Part shown: in pieces, positions 8,876 to 19,597 of the stretch
Layout of the letters: each line of letters opens with the position of its first letter
How positions within the stretch are numbered: position 1 is the first letter of the stretch
DNA from: Chelativorans sp. ZYF759
GTDB taxonomy: Bacteria; Pseudomonadota; Alphaproteobacteria; Rhizobiales; Rhizobiaceae
Direction: 5' to 3'
DNA: 64,000 bases
Assembly: GCF_012911015.1 (NCBI RefSeq)
Contig: NZ_WVVV01000001.1
Location: 372,001 to 436,000, forward strand
Translations under genes and position numbers: made by a program
The notes under the pieces: generated by a model
What the model was told of the DNA's origin: nothing
Database searches by the model: none
What the model saw: the letters and a program-made list of their open reading frames with translations, nothing else

Positions 8876-11800
8876 GGCAGGCCGACCCGCGAATTCTCAA
8901 CATTGCCACGGGTGTCGAATTCCTGCCGGCGCTGGCTAAAGCGCTGCTGTCCGGCAGTCTCGTGCCGGGCTTCGTGCCGGACGACGATCCCCTGGCGCTC
9001 GCTGACGTGACGATCTATCTGCCGACCCGGCGTGCCGCGCGCGAGTTGCGCAGCGTCTTTGTCGACCTGCTCGGTGGCCGCGCCGCCATCCTGCCGACCA
9101 TCCGCCCCCTCGGCGAGGTCGACGAGGATGCCGACATCTTCGCCGACGAGAGCAGCGAGGGGCTCGACATTGCACCTGCCATCGCGCGGCTGGAGCGCGT
9201 CCTGCTGCTGGCGCCGCTCGTCCAGGCCTGGAAGCGGCGCCTGCCGGCCCATGTGGCGAACCTCATGGAGGAAGAGATCGTCGTGCCGGCCTCTGCCGCC
9301 GACGCGATCTGGCTGTCGCGCGACCTGGCCGACCTCATCGACGAGGTGGAGACCGAGGGCGCCGACTGGAACGCGCTGTCGAAGCTCGTGCCGGCCGAAC
9401 TGGCAGGCTGGTGGCAGGTGACGCTCGAATTCCTGGAGATCGTGCGCCGCGGCTGGCCACAATATCTTTCCGAAAGCGGCCTTTCCAACCCGGCCGCCCA
9501 CCGTGATCGGACGCTGCGCGCCGAAGCCGCGCGGCTCAAGGCCGCGCCGCCGGCCGGGCCGGTCATCGCGGCGGGTTCGACCGGCACCATCCCGGCCACG
9601 GCAGAGCTTCTGTCGGTGATCGCCCGCCTGCCGCAAGGCGCGGTCGTGCTGCCGGGCCTCGATGCGGCCATCGACGAGGAAAGCTGGCAGGCGATCGGTC
9701 GCATCGACGTCTCGCCGTCTTCCTTCGGCCACCCGCAGACCGCGTTGAAGCGGCTTGTGGAGCGGCTGGGCATCGACCGTGGCGACGTCCGGCCCATCGG
9801 GGAGGCGCCGCCGGCGCTGGCAGCACGTGCGCGCCTCGTCTCGGAGGCGCTGCGTCCCGCCGAAACCACCGACAACTGGCCGCTGACCCGCGCGGCACGC
9901 GAGACCGCGCTCGCGGCCGGCGCCTTCGAGGGCATCAGCCTGGTGGAGGCCGGCAACGAACGCGAAGAGGCGCTGGCGATCGCCATGGCGCTTCGGCTTG
10001 CGGTCAATGAGGCCGGCCGCACGGCGGCCCTCGTGACCAGCGATCGCGCGCTCGCCCGACGGGTTTCGGCCGAACTGGAACGGTTCGGCATCCGGGCCGA
10101 CGATTCGGGCGGCATCCCGCTCGCCACCACGCCGCCGGTCATGCTGGCCGGCTTCGCGCTTCAAGCGATCCTGTCTCCAGGCGATCCGCTCACGCTGCAT
10201 TCGCTGCTCGGCCACCCGTTGCTGAAGCTGGGCCTTCCCCGCCCCCTGGTGAGGCGCGCGGCCGAGACCATCGAGCTCGTGGCGTTGCGCGGCGGCACGG
10301 GACGGCCGGACATCGCCGAGCTGGCGCAAGAATTCGACCGGCGGCTGGCGGTCATCGACGGGGGGCGCAAACCCTTCTGGCGTTCGCGGCTGGATGCCGA
10401 GAGGCTGGCGGAGGCGCGGCGGGTTCTCGCCGCCCTGCGCGAAGCCATCGCGCCGCTCGTGGCGCTTCGCGGTCAGGCGTCGGCAGGCGTCGCGGAGGCC
10501 ACCCGCGCCACCGTACTGGTGCTCGAGGCACTGGCGCGCGGCGAGGACGGATCGGTCGCCGAATATTACGAGGGCGAAGCCGGCACGCAGTTCGCCGGCC
10601 TGCTGCGGGAGCTGATCGCGACCGGCACCGGCCTTGCCTTTCACCCCCGCGAATGGCCGCAGATTCTCTCGGCGATCGTGGCCGGCGGGTCGGTCAAGCC
10701 GGCGCCGGGCGGGGATGGACGAGTCTTCATCTGGGGTGCGCTCGAAGCCCGCCTGCAATCCGTCGACACGCTGGTGCTGGGCGGGCTCAACGAAGGCAGC
10801 TGGCCGCGGCGGGCCGAATCCGACCGCTTCATGTCGCGGCTGATGAAGGCAGGCCTCCGTCTCGAACCGCCGGAACGGCGCATCGGCCAGGCCGCGCATG
10901 ATTTCCAGATGGCGATGGGCACGGGACAGGTCGTGCTGACGCGCGCGGCGCGATCCGGCGATGCGCCGGCCGTCGCCTCGCGCTGGCTGCAGCGCCTGCT
11001 GGCTGCCGCCGAAGGCGCTGAGACCGAGGCCATGAAAAGGCGCGGGAGCGACCTCCTGGCCTGGGCGCGCGAACTCGACGTGCTGCCGGACGAGGATTAT
11101 GTACCCCGCCCCGAACCGAAGCCGCCCGTCGAAGCCCGGCCGAAGGATTTCTCCGTCACCGAGATCGAGACGCTCAGGCGCGACCCCTATGCCGTCTATG
11201 CCAGACGTATCCTGGGTCTACAGCCGCTCGACCCGCTGCTGCGCGATCCGGGCGCGGCCGAACGCGGGACGCTGTTCCACGACATCATCCACGCCTTCTC
11301 GACCGAGATCGCCGATCCCGCCGCAAGCGATGCGGCGGAACGGCTGCTCGAGATCGCCCGCCGGCATTTCGACGCGCTGGCCCTGCCGCCGGACATCGAC
11401 GCCGTGTGGTGGCCGCGCTTCGTCGACATGGCGCCCCGGCTCGTCGAATGGGAGCGGGGGCGCCCGCATGGGATCCTGTCGCGCCATGCCGAACTTGCCG
11501 CCAGACACACGGAGGTGGGCCTGACCGGCGGGACGCTGCGGGGGCGCGCCGACCGCATCGACCTGCGCCCGGCCGGCATGGCCGACATTCTGGACTTCAA
11601 GACCGGCGCGACACCTTCCAAGGGCCAGGCCCATACGCTTCTGGCCCCCCAGCTGGCGCTGGAGGGCGCGTTGCTGATGCGGGGCGCCTTCGAGGGCCTG
11701 GGCAAGCTCCAGCCCGCCGAACTCGCCTATGTGCGGCTGCGGCCCAACGGTCAGGTCGAAGAGGAATCGATCCTCTCCTTCAACCGGCAGGACAGGTCCG

Positions 11801-11991
11801 CCGTCGAGTTGTCCGACGAGGCCTGGGGGCGCCTGGAAAAACTCCTTTCGCATTACGCTTCGCCCGGGAACGGCTATCTGTCGCGCGCGCTTCCCTTCCG
11901 CGCCGAGGAAATGAGCGGCGACTACGATCATCTGGCGCGCACGCGCGAATGGTCGGCCGGTGTGGACGGCGAACCGGGAGGCAGCGAATGA
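8872..11991 (+). CDS. addB: Double-strand break repair protein AddB
   Basis: Protein of 1039 residues starting MRQADPRILN, overlapping the murU stop (ATGA). It matches the alphaproteobacterial AddB family: an inactivated helicase-like N-terminal part and a C-terminal RecB-type nuclease domain with the metal-binding DFKTG motif near residue 900. AddAB resects double-strand breaks for RecA-mediated recombination, substituting for RecBCD. Open frame exists upstream of 8872, but it overlaps murU and is only a high-GC shadow. A long antisense open frame also lies across this gene and has no coding support. addA overlaps its stop by 4 bp. Confidence 0.94.
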   Translation: MRQADPRILNIATGVEFLPALAKALLSGSLVPGFVPDDDPLALADVTIYLPTRRAARELRSVFVDLLGGRAAILPTIRPLGEVDEDADIFADESSEGLDIAPAIARLERVLLLAPLVQAWKRRLPAHVANLMEEEIVVPASAADAIWLSRDLADLIDEVETEGADWNALSKLVPAELAGWWQVTLEFLEIVRRGWPQYLSESGLSNPAAHRDRTLRAEAARLKAAPPAGPVIAAGSTGTIPATAELLSVIARLPQGAVVLPGLDAAIDEESWQAIGRIDVSPSSFGHPQTALKRLVERLGIDRGDVRPIGEAPPALAARARLVSEALRPAETTDNWPLTRAARETALAAGAFEGISLVEAGNEREEALAIAMALRLAVNEAGRTAALVTSDRALARRVSAELERFGIRADDSGGIPLATTPPVMLAGFALQAILSPGDPLTLHSLLGHPLLKLGLPRPLVRRAAETIELVALRGGTGRPDIAELAQEFDRRLAVIDGGRKPFWRSRLDAERLAEARRVLAALREAIAPLVALRGQASAGVAEATRATVLVLEALARGEDGSVAEYYEGEAGTQFAGLLRELIATGTGLAFHPREWPQILSAIVAGGSVKPAPGGDGRVFIWGALEARLQSVDTLVLGGLNEGSWPRRAESDRFMSRLMKAGLRLEPPERRIGQAAHDFQMAMGTGQVVLTRAARSGDAPAVASRWLQRLLAAAEGAETEAMKRRGSDLLAWARELDVLPDEDYVPRPEPKPPVEARPKDFSVTEIETLRRDPYAVYARRILGLQPLDPLLRDPGAAERGTLFHDIIHAFSTEIADPAASDAAERLLEIARRHFDALALPPDIDAVWWPRFVDMAPRLVEWERGRPHGILSRHAELAARHTEVGLTGGTLRGRADRIDLRPAGMADILDFKTGATPSKGQAHTLLAPQLALEGALLMRGAFEGLGKLQPAELAYVRLRPNGQVEEESILSFNRQDRSAVELSDEAWGRLEKLLSHYASPGNGYLSRALPFRAEEMSGDYDHLARTREWSAGVDGEPGGSE

Positions 11992-14900
11992 GCCGCGGCG
12001 GCCTGGTCATCCCAACCGAGACGATCGAGCGGCAGCGGCTGGCTTCCGATCCCGACCTGTCTGCCTGGGTATCGGCCAATGCGGGCTCCGGCAAGACACA
12101 TGTCCTGTCGCAGCGCGTCATCCGGCTGCTGCTGTCGGGCAGCGATCCCTCGCGCATCCTGTGCCTGACCTACACCCGCGCCGCGGCGGCCAACATGTCG
12201 CGCCGCGTGTTCGACACGCTGGCCGAATGGACCCGGCTCGACGATGCCGCGCTTGAGGCAAAGATCCGCGATCTGGGCGAGCGCACGCCGACGCCGGCCA
12301 TGCTTCGCGACGCCCGCAGGCTGTTCGCGCGGGCGCTGGAGACGCCAGGCGGGCTCAAGATCCAGACCATCCACGCATTCTGCGAGGCGGTGCTGCATCA
12401 GTTTCCGCTAGAGGCCAATATCGCCGGGCATTTCGAGATGCTCGACCCGCAGATGGAGGCCGTGCTTCTGGCCGAGGCGCGGCGCGAGATGATCGCCGGC
12501 ACGCGCGAGCCCGACCAGCCCGGTCTGGCCGAAGCCTTTGCGACCGTGCTGAGGCTGGGCGGCGAAAGCGGGCTGGAATCGCTGCTGTCGGAGGTCGTTT
12601 CGCGCCGCGACGCACTGGCCCGTTTCATCAACGAGATCGGGACGAGCGACGAAGGACGGGCGAAACTCTTCGCCGAATTCGGCCTGGGCCGGGACGAATC
12701 GGCCGAAACCATCCTCGCCACCGCATGGCCCGACTCCTTCTTCGACCTTCAAACCGTGCGCGGCATCGGCGAGGCGGCAGCTGCCGCAGGCAAGCAGAAG
12801 GCTTCTGACTTTGCCGGCAAAGTTCTTTCAGGTTTCGAGACCGAAAATGCCGAAGACCAGCTCAAGATCCTGTGTGCGGCCTTCCTGACCCGCAAGGAGG
12901 GGCAATGGCAGCCCCGCTCCGCGCGCAGCATTGCCGCCAAGGGCGTTGCGGATATCCATCCCGGCCTTGCCGATGCGTTCGACCGATGCGCGCTCCGCGT
13001 CGCCGAGGCCATGGACCGGCTGGCGCTGTGGCGCATGCTGCAATCCACCCATGCGGCGCTCGTCCTGGCGGAGCGGCTCATCGCGATCTACGAACGGCTG
13101 AAAAGCGCGCGCGGCTGCCTCGACTTCAACGACCTTATCGTGCGCACGGTCAATCTTCTGGCCCGGCGGGATGCCAGTGCCTGGGTCCAGTACAAGCTCG
13201 ACAAGGGTATCGACCATATCCTGCTGGACGAGGCGCAGGACACGAGCCCCGATCAATGGGCGGTGGTCAATGCCCTGGCCGCCGATTTCTTTGCCGGCAA
13301 ATCAGCCCGCGAGAGCAAGGCCCGAACCGTCTTTGCCGTGGGCGACGAAAAGCAGTCCATCTATTCCTTCCAGGGCGCCGATCCCGAGTCCTTCGCGCTG
13401 AGCGGACAGGATTTCTTGCGGCAGGTTCGGGCCTCCGGCGCGCGCTTCGAGAAAGTGCGGCTCCTGCATTCCTTCCGCTCGGTGGAGGATGTGCTGACGG
13501 CGGTCGATCTCACTTTCGAAGCCGAGGACGTGCGCCAGGGACTGACGCGCGATCCCGAGCCCCTGCAACACAAGGCGGTGCGACAGAGCGCGCCCGGCCA
13601 TGTCGAACTCTGGCCCTCGCTCGCGGCGCAGTCCGTCGAGGAACCGGACGACTGGACCCGGCCCATCGACCAGACGTCCGCGCCGGCCGCGCTTCTTGCC
13701 GGCCGCATCGCACGCACGATCAAGAGCTGGCTCGACAGCCACGAACGGATCGAGGGGCAGGGCCGGCCGATCGGCGCCGGCGACGTGCTCGTTCTGGTGC
13801 GCAAGCGCGACAGTTTTGTCCACGCCCTGTCACGCGAGCTCAAGCAGCTCCACGTGCCGGTGGCCGGCGCCGACCGGCTGTCGCTTGCCGACCACATCGC
13901 CGTGCAGGACCTCATGGCGATCGGTCGCATCGTGCTCCAGCCGGACGACGATCTCTCGCTTGCGGCGCTGCTCAAGAGCCCGGTCTTCGGCCTCTCCGAA
14001 GACGAACTCTTTGCCCTTGCCGCCGCGCGACCCGGCGGTCAGTCGCTGCTTGCGCGGCTGGTCGAGGCCGCCGGGACCGATCCGAGGCTAGGCGAGGTAG
14101 CCGAGCGGCTGAGAGGGTGGGGCAATGAAGCCGGTTTCGTATCGCCCTTTGCGTTCTATGCCCGCATCCTTGGCCGCGATGGCGTGCGGGCGCGCATGAT
14201 CGCCCGGCTGGGCATCGAGGCCGGGGACGTCGTCGACGAGTTCCTGACCTTCTGCCTGGCCAGTGAACAGGCCGGCATCGTGGGCCTGGAGGCCCTGCTC
14301 GGCCTGCTTGAGAGCGGCAGCCCCGACATCAAGCGCGAGATGGACCAGGCCCGCGGCGAAGTGCGCATCATGACCACCCATGCGGCCAAGGGACTGGAGG
14401 CGCCCATCGTCTTTCTTGTCGACAGCGGCAGCGCCCCCTTCCACGACAGCCATCTGCCGCGGCTTGTCCCCTTCCAGCCGCGCGACGCCGCCCGGAAGTC
14501 GACCGGCTTTCTGTGGCGCGCCTCCGGCGACACCGCCAATGCGGTCTCGCGTGCGATCGGGCAGGAGCTGCGCCAGAAGGCCGAGGAGGAATATCGCCGG
14601 CTTCTCTATGTCGGCATGACGCGGGCCGAAGATCGGCTGGTCCTGTGCGGCTATCACGGCAAGCGCGAGCCATCGGAAATGAGCTGGCACGCCATCGTGT
14701 CGCGCGCCCTGAAAGCCTCGCATCATTGCCGCGATGTCGAGGATCCGGCCACCGGTGCCACGGTGCACCGCTATCGCGTCTCGGGCGATGCACCGGTTTC
14801 CCCGGCAGAGGCGCGTGAGGCCGCCCGGCCGCCTTCTCCAATGCCGGCTGCCCTCAAGGGCAAGCTCGCGCCGGCGCCCGCGCTGCCGCGCCCGCTGGCC

Positions 14901-15512
14901 CCGTCCGGCGTGGGGGCCGCGATCGACCCGCCCACGGGCGAGGCTGGTCCCGCCGGGTCGCCGGTGTTCGACGCGCAGGAAGGCGGCCATCCTTCTCTGT
15001 TGCGCGGCACCGCGGTCCACCGCCTCCTGCAGCGCCTGCCCGACATCGCGCCGGCGCGGCGCGCCGAGATCGCGCTTGCCTATCTGCGCGGTGCCGGGGC
15101 CGGCATCGACGAGGCCCAGGCCGAGGCGGTCTGGCTGGAGGTCGAGGCCATATTGGCAACGGCCGCATTCGCGGGTTTGTTCGCGCCCGGGTCGCGGGCC
15201 GAGGTCTCGGTGATGGGCGAGGTCGAGATCGCCGGCCAAAGGCGTGCCATTTCGGGCAAGATCGACCGTCTCCTGGTTTCCCCCCACAGGATCCTGCTGA
15301 TTGACTACAAGACGAACCGGCCGGCCCCCGCCGATTTGGCCGAGGTGCCGCCGACTCATGTCGCCCAGCTGGCGCTCTATCGCGCGCTTCTCCAGCCGGT
15401 CTATCCCGGCCGGACCGTCGAAGCGGGCTTGCTTTACACCGCCGCGCCCCGTCTCATCCCGCTGCCCGGCGGGGCAATGGACGCAGCCCTTGCCGGGCTC
15501 GCGAGAGCGTGA
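11988..15512 (+). CDS. addA: Double-strand break repair helicase-nuclease AddA
   Basis: Protein of 1174 residues, a UvrD/Rep superfamily 1 helicase with a C-terminal nuclease domain. Walker A is [11 protein letters not shown] with Lys36; motif Ia is YTRAAAANM; Walker B is [10 protein letters not shown]; motif III is [13 protein letters not shown]; motif V/VI regions are [11 protein letters not shown] and [13 protein letters not shown]. The nuclease signature IDYKTNRP lies near residue 1105. The ATG at 11988 overlaps the addB stop, giving a coupled addB-addA pair. Open frame upstream of this ATG is a shadow over addB. Confidence 0.96.
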   Translation: MSRGGLVIPTETIERQRLASDPDLSAWVSANAGSGKTHVLSQRVIRLLLSGSDPSRILCLTYTRAAAANMSRRVFDTLAEWTRLDDAALEAKIRDLGERTPTPAMLRDARRLFARALETPGGLKIQTIHAFCEAVLHQFPLEANIAGHFEMLDPQMEAVLLAEARREMIAGTREPDQPGLAEAFATVLRLGGESGLESLLSEVVSRRDALARFINEIGTSDEGRAKLFAEFGLGRDESAETILATAWPDSFFDLQTVRGIGEAAAAAGKQKASDFAGKVLSGFETENAEDQLKILCAAFLTRKEGQWQPRSARSIAAKGVADIHPGLADAFDRCALRVAEAMDRLALWRMLQSTHAALVLAERLIAIYERLKSARGCLDFNDLIVRTVNLLARRDASAWVQYKLDKGIDHILLDEAQDTSPDQWAVVNALAADFFAGKSARESKARTVFAVGDEKQSIYSFQGADPESFALSGQDFLRQVRASGARFEKVRLLHSFRSVEDVLTAVDLTFEAEDVRQGLTRDPEPLQHKAVRQSAPGHVELWPSLAAQSVEEPDDWTRPIDQTSAPAALLAGRIARTIKSWLDSHERIEGQGRPIGAGDVLVLVRKRDSFVHALSRELKQLHVPVAGADRLSLADHIAVQDLMAIGRIVLQPDDDLSLAALLKSPVFGLSEDELFALAAARPGGQSLLARLVEAAGTDPRLGEVAERLRGWGNEAGFVSPFAFYARILGRDGVRARMIARLGIEAGDVVDEFLTFCLASEQAGIVGLEALLGLLESGSPDIKREMDQARGEVRIMTTHAAKGLEAPIVFLVDSGSAPFHDSHLPRLVPFQPRDAARKSTGFLWRASGDTANAVSRAIGQELRQKAEEEYRRLLYVGMTRAEDRLVLCGYHGKREPSEMSWHAIVSRALKASHHCRDVEDPATGATVHRYRVSGDAPVSPAEAREAARPPSPMPAALKGKLAPAPALPRPLAPSGVGAAIDPPTGEAGPAGSPVFDAQEGGHPSLLRGTAVHRLLQRLPDIAPARRAEIALAYLRGAGAGIDEAQAEAVWLEVEAILATAAFAGLFAPGSRAEVSVMGEVEIAGQRRAISGKIDRLLVSPHRILLIDYKTNRPAPADLAEVPPTHVAQLALYRALLQPVYPGRTVEAGLLYTAAPRLIPLPGGAMDAALAGLARA

Positions 15513-15586
15513 CAAAACCCGGCTTGAAGATAAGTGGCGACCATCCCACATGCCCACCGACGCAGATGCTGCAAGGAGAATGTCAC

Positions 15587-15907
15587 ATGACCACCGTGAA
15601 GATCGACAACAGCAATTTCCAGTCCGACGTGCTCGAGGCCGGCGAGCCGGTGGTCGTGGATTTCTGGGCGGAGTGGTGCGGCCCCTGCAAGATGATCGCG
15701 CCGGCGCTGGAAGAAATCGCGACAGAGCTCAACGGCAAGGTGAAGATCGCCAAGATCAACATCGACGAGAACCCCGAGCTGGCCGCCAAATACGGCGTGC
15801 GCTCGATTCCCACGCTGATGATCTTCAAGGGCGGCGAAGTGGCCGACATGAAGGTCGGCGCGGCCCCAAAGACGGCGCTGTCCTCCTGGATCGGCGCCGC
15901 GGTCTGA
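15587..15907 (+). CDS. trxA: Thioredoxin
   Basis: Protein of 106 residues with the classic active site WCGPC (Cys31, Cys34) and the cis-Pro region SIPTLMIF. It is a cytosolic dithiol reductant for ribonucleotide reductase, methionine sulfoxide reductase and other enzymes. The ATG at 15587 is fixed by AAGGAG at 15573-15578, 8 nt upstream. Seventy-four bp separate it from addA, and it converges with folC, whose stop is 6 bp away. Confidence 0.97.
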   Translation: MTTVKIDNSNFQSDVLEAGEPVVVDFWAEWCGPCKMIAPALEEIATELNGKVKIAKINIDENPELAAKYGVRSIPTLMIFKGGEVADMKVGAAPKTALSSWIGAAV

Positions 15908-15913
15908 CAACTC

Positions 15914-17245
15914 CTATCGCGGCAGGGTGCCGTTCTCCGCGAGGACGGCACCCACCAGATAGAGCGATCCGCAGATCAGGATGCGCGGCGGCGGCGCCGA
16001 CGGATCCCCGCTCTCCCTCAGCAGCAGCAAGGCGTTCCTGACCGAGCTGATCGGCTCGGCGGCCACGCCTGCCTCCATGGCGCGCGCGGCCAGTTCGTCG
16101 TTCGGCACGCCCGCTTCGCTCTGTTCGACGGGAACGGTGAAGATGCGCTTGGCCATGCCGGCGAAATTGCGGAAATAGCCCGTCTGATCCTTGGTCGCGA
16201 TCATGCCGGCCACGACGTAAAGCGGCCGGGGATCGCGCTCTTCCATTTCTGCCAGCGCCTCGGTGATGGCGGCGCCGGCGCCGGGATTGTGCCCGCCATC
16301 GACCCAGAGCTCGGCGCCCTCGGGGGCGCAGTCCTTCAATTCGCCCTCGGTCAGCCGTTGCAGGCGCCCCGGCCAGCTGACCCTTTCCATCGCCACGTCG
16401 CAGAAGGCCATGCTCGCATTGAAGCCGGCGAACTTTACCGCTGCGATGGCGGCCGCGGCGTTGGCGAGCTGGTGACGTCCCTTCAGGCGCGGCAGGGTCA
16501 GGTCCATGAGGCCGTCGGAATCCTGGTAGACCATGCGGCCATTCTCCTCATAGGCGAGGAAGTCCTGGCCGTAGACGAGCATCGGACAACCAAGGCGCTC
16601 GGCCGTATCGACCAGCACCTCGCGCGCGGCGTCGTGCTCCTGCTGACCGATCACCACCGGGCGGCCGGGCTTGATGATGCCGGCCTTCTCGGCTGCGATC
16701 AGTTCCACGCGGTCGCCGAGAAAGGCTTCGTGATCCAGAGAAACGCTGGTGATGAGGCTGACCGCAGGGCTCTCGATGACGTTGGTGGCGTCGAAACGCC
16801 CTCCCAGCCCGACCTCAAGGATTGCGACATCCGCGGGATGTTCGGAAAACAGGATGAAGGTGACCGCGGTCAATATCTCGAACAGGGTGATCATCTGGCC
16901 CTGGTTGGCCTCCGCCACCCGGGAGATCGCTTCGGCCAGTACGGCATCCTCGACCAGCTGACCGCCATCGGGCGTGCCGATGCGGTAGCGCTCGTGCCAG
17001 CGAACCAGATGCGGCGAGGTGTGGACGTGCACGCTGCGCCCAGCCGCTTCCAGAAGCGCGCGCGCGAACGCCGCCGAGGAGCCCTTGCCATTGGTGCCGG
17101 CTATGTGGATGACGGGCGGCAGCCGCTTCTGCGGATCGTCAAGACGTGCCAGAAGCCGCGCGATTCGGTCGAGCGACAGGTCGAAGCCCTTGGGATGAAG
17201 GGTAAGCAACCGCTCGATGAGTTGGTCGGTCGTCAGCGTGACCAT
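15914..17245 (-). CDS. folC: Folylpolyglutamate synthase / dihydrofolate synthase
   Basis: Protein of 443 residues in the Mur-ligase superfamily. The P-loop is GTNGKGSSAAF, with the conserved TSPHLVRWHER region following, and DGGHNPGAG marks the C-terminal domain. It adds glutamate to dihydropteroate and lengthens the polyglutamate tail of folates. It is transcribed after accD (73 bp) and trpA, as in other Hyphomicrobiales, and converges on trxA. Confidence 0.95.
   Translation of the reverse strand: MVTLTTDQLIERLLTLHPKGFDLSLDRIARLLARLDDPQKRLPPVIHIAGTNGKGSSAAFARALLEAAGRSVHVHTSPHLVRWHERYRIGTPDGGQLVEDAVLAEAISRVAEANQGQMITLFEILTAVTFILFSEHPADVAILEVGLGGRFDATNVIESPAVSLITSVSLDHEAFLGDRVELIAAEKAGIIKPGRPVVIGQQEHDAAREVLVDTAERLGCPMLVYGQDFLAYEENGRMVYQDSDGLMDLTLPRLKGRHQLANAAAAIAAVKFAGFNASMAFCDVAMERVSWPGRLQRLTEGELKDCAPEGAELWVDGGHNPGAGAAITEALAEMEERDPRPLYVVAGMIATKDQTGYFRNFAGMAKRIFTVPVEQSEAGVPNDELAARAMEAGVAAEPISSVRNALLLLRESGDPSAPPPRILICGSLYLVGAVLAENGTLPR
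15925..15953. terminator. Possible terminator hairpin between trxA and folC
   Basis: Perfect 9-bp stem GGGTGCCGT (15925-15933) / ACGGCACCC (15945-15953), with an 11-nt loop. It lies at the convergent trxA/folC junction, inside the last codons of folC. There is no T-run. It could stop or protect transcripts from either side, but the stem may also be constrained by coding. Confidence 0.4.
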
Positions 17246-17318
17246 CGATTGAGCTTTCGGTATGCCGGTCGGCGCGGCGCGGGACCGCGCGCTCCGCCGG
17301 TATCATTTGCAGACAGGG

Positions 17319-18248
17319 TCAGCCTTCCTGGCGTTCGGTCTCGCTCGCCTCGGGCAAAAGCGGCAGCGCCTCAGGAGCGGTCTCCGGGACCGACAGGGCA
17401 GGCCGCTTGAGCAGGAGCCTCAGGAGACGGGCCACCGTTGCCTTCATCTCCAGCCGCGACACGACCATGTCGACCATGCCGTGCTCCATCAGATACTCGG
17501 CGCGCTGGAAACCCTCCGGCAGCTTCTCGCGGATCGTCTGTTCGATGACGCGGGGCCCGGCAAAACCGATCAGTGCCCCGGGCTCGGCGATGTGCACGTC
17601 GCCCAGCATGGCGTAGGAGGCGGTCACGCCCCCGGTCGTGGGATTGGTCAGGACGACGACATAAGGCAGCCCAGCCTCCTTCAACCGGTCCACCGCCACG
17701 GTGGTGCGTGCAAGCTGCATCAGGGACAGGATGCCCTCCTGCATGCGCGCGCCGCCCGAGGCCGCGAACAGCACCAGCGGACGCTTCTGATCGAGCGCGG
17801 CCTCGAACCCCTTGATGATCGCCTCGCCGGCCGCCATGCCAAGCGACCCGCCCATGAAGGCGAAATCCTGGACCGTGGCGACGATCGGCAGGCCCTCGAT
17901 CTCGCCGGTGGCGTTGAGGATCGCGTCTTCGAGACCGGTCTTGGTCTTGGCGTCGCGCAGACGGTCGGTGTAGCGCCGCTCGTCGCGGAATTTCAGCGGA
18001 TCGGCAACGACCTTGGGGTTCTCGAGCAGTTCGAACTGTTCATCGTCGAAGAAGCGTTTCAGCCGTTCCTTGGCCGAAATACGCATGTGATGCCCCGAGG
18101 AGGGGATCACGTAATGGTTCTTCTCCAGGTCCTTGTGAAAGACCATCTCGCCGGTTTCCGGACACTTGATCCAGAGATTTTCGGGCATGTCGCGCCGTCC
18201 AAGCATGGAGTTGATCTTGGGACGGACAAAATTGGTGATCCAGTTCAT
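17319..18248 (-). CDS. accD: Acetyl-CoA carboxylase carboxyltransferase subunit beta
   Basis: Protein of 309 residues carrying the carboxyltransferase crotonase fold ([39 protein letters not shown]). It works with AccA to make malonyl-CoA for fatty acid synthesis. The N-terminal zinc ribbon seen in E. coli AccD is degenerate: only Cys29 ([10 protein letters not shown]) remains and the other three cysteines are replaced, a known feature of rhizobial AccD. It lies 47 bp after trpA on the same strand. Confidence 0.96.
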   Translation of the reverse strand: MNWITNFVRPKINSMLGRRDMPENLWIKCPETGEMVFHKDLEKNHYVIPSSGHHMRISAKERLKRFFDDEQFELLENPKVVADPLKFRDERRYTDRLRDAKTKTGLEDAILNATGEIEGLPIVATVQDFAFMGGSLGMAAGEAIIKGFEAALDQKRPLVLFAASGGARMQEGILSLMQLARTTVAVDRLKEAGLPYVVVLTNPTTGGVTASYAMLGDVHIAEPGALIGFAGPRVIEQTIREKLPEGFQRAEYLMEHGMVDMVVSRLEMKATVARLLRLLLKRPALSVPETAPEALPLLPEASETERQEG

Positions 18249-18295
18249 CCTGCCTGCCTTTCAGCTGGTCGGGGCAAAGAAGAGAGATGGGGCGC

Positions 18296-19138
18296 TCAGG
18301 CGGTGGCTGCAAGCCGCGCGCTGCGCGTGCCGGCTGCCAGATCGCCGACGAGACGGGCGACGGCGGCTGCCGGGTCGGAGGTGGGACGGCCCTCGGCGTC
18401 AAGGCAGTCGGCGATCGCGGTGACGATGGCCGTGCCGACGACCACCCCGTCCGCGGCTTCCGCGATCGCGGCCGCCTGTTGGGCCGTCTTGACCCCGAAG
18501 CCGACGCAGACGGGCAGATCCGTATGGCCCTTGATGCGCCTGACCGCTTCTCCCACGCGGGTGGTGTCGGTCAGCGCGGAGCCGGTGATGCCAGTCATCG
18601 AGACGTAATATACAAAGCCCGACGTGTTCTCGAGCACACGCGGGAGGCGACGGTCATCCGTGGTGGGCGTGGCCAGGCGGATGAAGTTCAACCCGGCATT
18701 CAGCGCCGGCACGCACAATTCGCTGTCCGTCTCGGGCGGCAGGTCGACCACGATCAAGCCGTCGATCCCGGCCTTGCGCGCCGCCTCCAGGAAGCGGTCC
18801 ACGCCGTAGATATAGATCGGATTATAGTAGCCCATCATGATGATCGGCGTTTCGTCGTCCTCGAGCCGGAATTCGGCCGCCATGTCGAGCGTACGCTGCA
18901 GCGTCTGGCCCGCCCGGAGCGCGCGCAGCCCCGCGGCCTGGATCGCCGGCCCGTCGGCCATCGGGTCGGAGAAGGGAAGGCCGAGCTCGATCACGTCGGC
19001 GCCGGCTGCGGGCAGCGCCTTCATGATCGACAGCGCCGTCCGATAGTCCGGATCGCCGGCCATCATGTAAGTGACCAGAGCGGCGCGGCCCTCGTGCTTG
19101 AGCTTCTCGAAACGTCGGTCGATGCGGGTCGTTGTCAT
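18296..19138 (-). CDS. trpA: Tryptophan synthase alpha subunit
   Basis: Protein of 280 residues starting [10 protein letters not shown], a TIM barrel that cleaves indole-3-glycerol phosphate. The catalytic Glu and Asp lie in [15 protein letters not shown], and the phosphate-binding GFGVKTAQQ is present. The start at 19138 is the family start; a longer in-frame reading to 19207 has no support. In most Hyphomicrobiales trpF-trpB come directly upstream, but here the upstream DNA encodes other things, so trpA is separated from its partner subunit gene. Confidence 0.95.
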   Translation of the reverse strand: MTTTRIDRRFEKLKHEGRAALVTYMMAGDPDYRTALSIMKALPAAGADVIELGLPFSDPMADGPAIQAAGLRALRAGQTLQRTLDMAAEFRLEDDETPIIMMGYYNPIYIYGVDRFLEAARKAGIDGLIVVDLPPETDSELCVPALNAGLNFIRLATPTTDDRRLPRVLENTSGFVYYVSMTGITGSALTDTTRVGEAVRRIKGHTDLPVCVGFGVKTAQQAAAIAEAADGVVVGTAIVTAIADCLDAEGRPTSDPAAAVARLVGDLAAGTRSARLAATA

Positions 19139-19291
19139 ATCCGCCGTCTTTCTTCCCAGTCTGCGGCCCTCTTCTTGCCTTTCCGCGCGCAACTTGCAAT
19201 CCCGCAATGAAATCGGCGCTTCCCGTGGCCGGCCGGGAAGGCGTCCACCAGTCAGCCGACTGCGAAGCTGCCCGGCGGAGGCAGGCCTTGT

Positions 19292-19399
19292 CTAGTCGCA
19301 CTCGACGAGATCGTTCGGCGTCACCACGCAGTTGGGTCGGGTTTGGCACGCCGACAGGGCGAGGAGCGCGATCAGCAACAATGAAGTGGTCTTGAACAT
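19292..19399 (-). CDS. Small predicted lipoprotein (35 aa)
   Basis: A 35-codon gene with a clear ribosome site (GAGGAAAAGGGC before ATG at 19399). The product starts MFKTTSLLLIALLALSAC: a basic n-region, a hydrophobic core and a lipobox LSAC with Cys18 as the lipidation site. The mature peptide would be only 18 residues and contain two further cysteines. Small entericidin-like or orphan lipoproteins of this kind are often missed by gene callers. No function is assigned. It lies between the pot transporter and trpA on the same strand, with 153 bp separating it from trpA. Confidence 0.65.
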   Translation of the reverse strand: MFKTTSLLLIALLALSACQTRPNCVVTPNDLVECD

Positions 19400-19445
19400 G
19401 CCCTTTTCCTCGGTGGGCGCCGTCCAGAGGCGATGCAGGAGCGGG

Positions 19446-19553
19446 CTAGAACAGCATCCGCACGAACATCAATATGATGATGGCGGCCACGAAGCAGAGG
19501 CCGATCCTCTGCCAGGGACCCATCTGATCCCAGAAGCGCCAGAAGCCGTCCAT
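19446..19553 (-). CDS. Small single-pass membrane protein (35 aa)
   Basis: A 35-codon gene with a strong ribosome site (GGGGAGG, 5 nt before ATG at 19553). The product begins MDGFWRFWDQMGPWQRIGLC and ends in one hydrophobic helix (LCFVAAIIILMFV), with aromatic residues clustered at the N-terminus. It starts 45 bp after the potC stop on the same strand, so it may be the last gene of the transporter operon. No family is recognised. It could be an accessory subunit of the permease or an independent membrane micro-protein. Confidence 0.6.
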   Translation of the reverse strand: MDGFWRFWDQMGPWQRIGLCFVAAIIILMFVRMLF

Positions 19554-19597
19554 AAAAACCTCCCCTGCTCGCGTTCGGCCGATTCCCGCCTGGCCCG

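Noticed and set aside
8803-10899. Very long antisense open frame (about 700 codons) opposite addB
   Set aside because: It mirrors AddB codons, has a composition rich in Arg, Gly and His, shows no domain, and also crosses the murU end.
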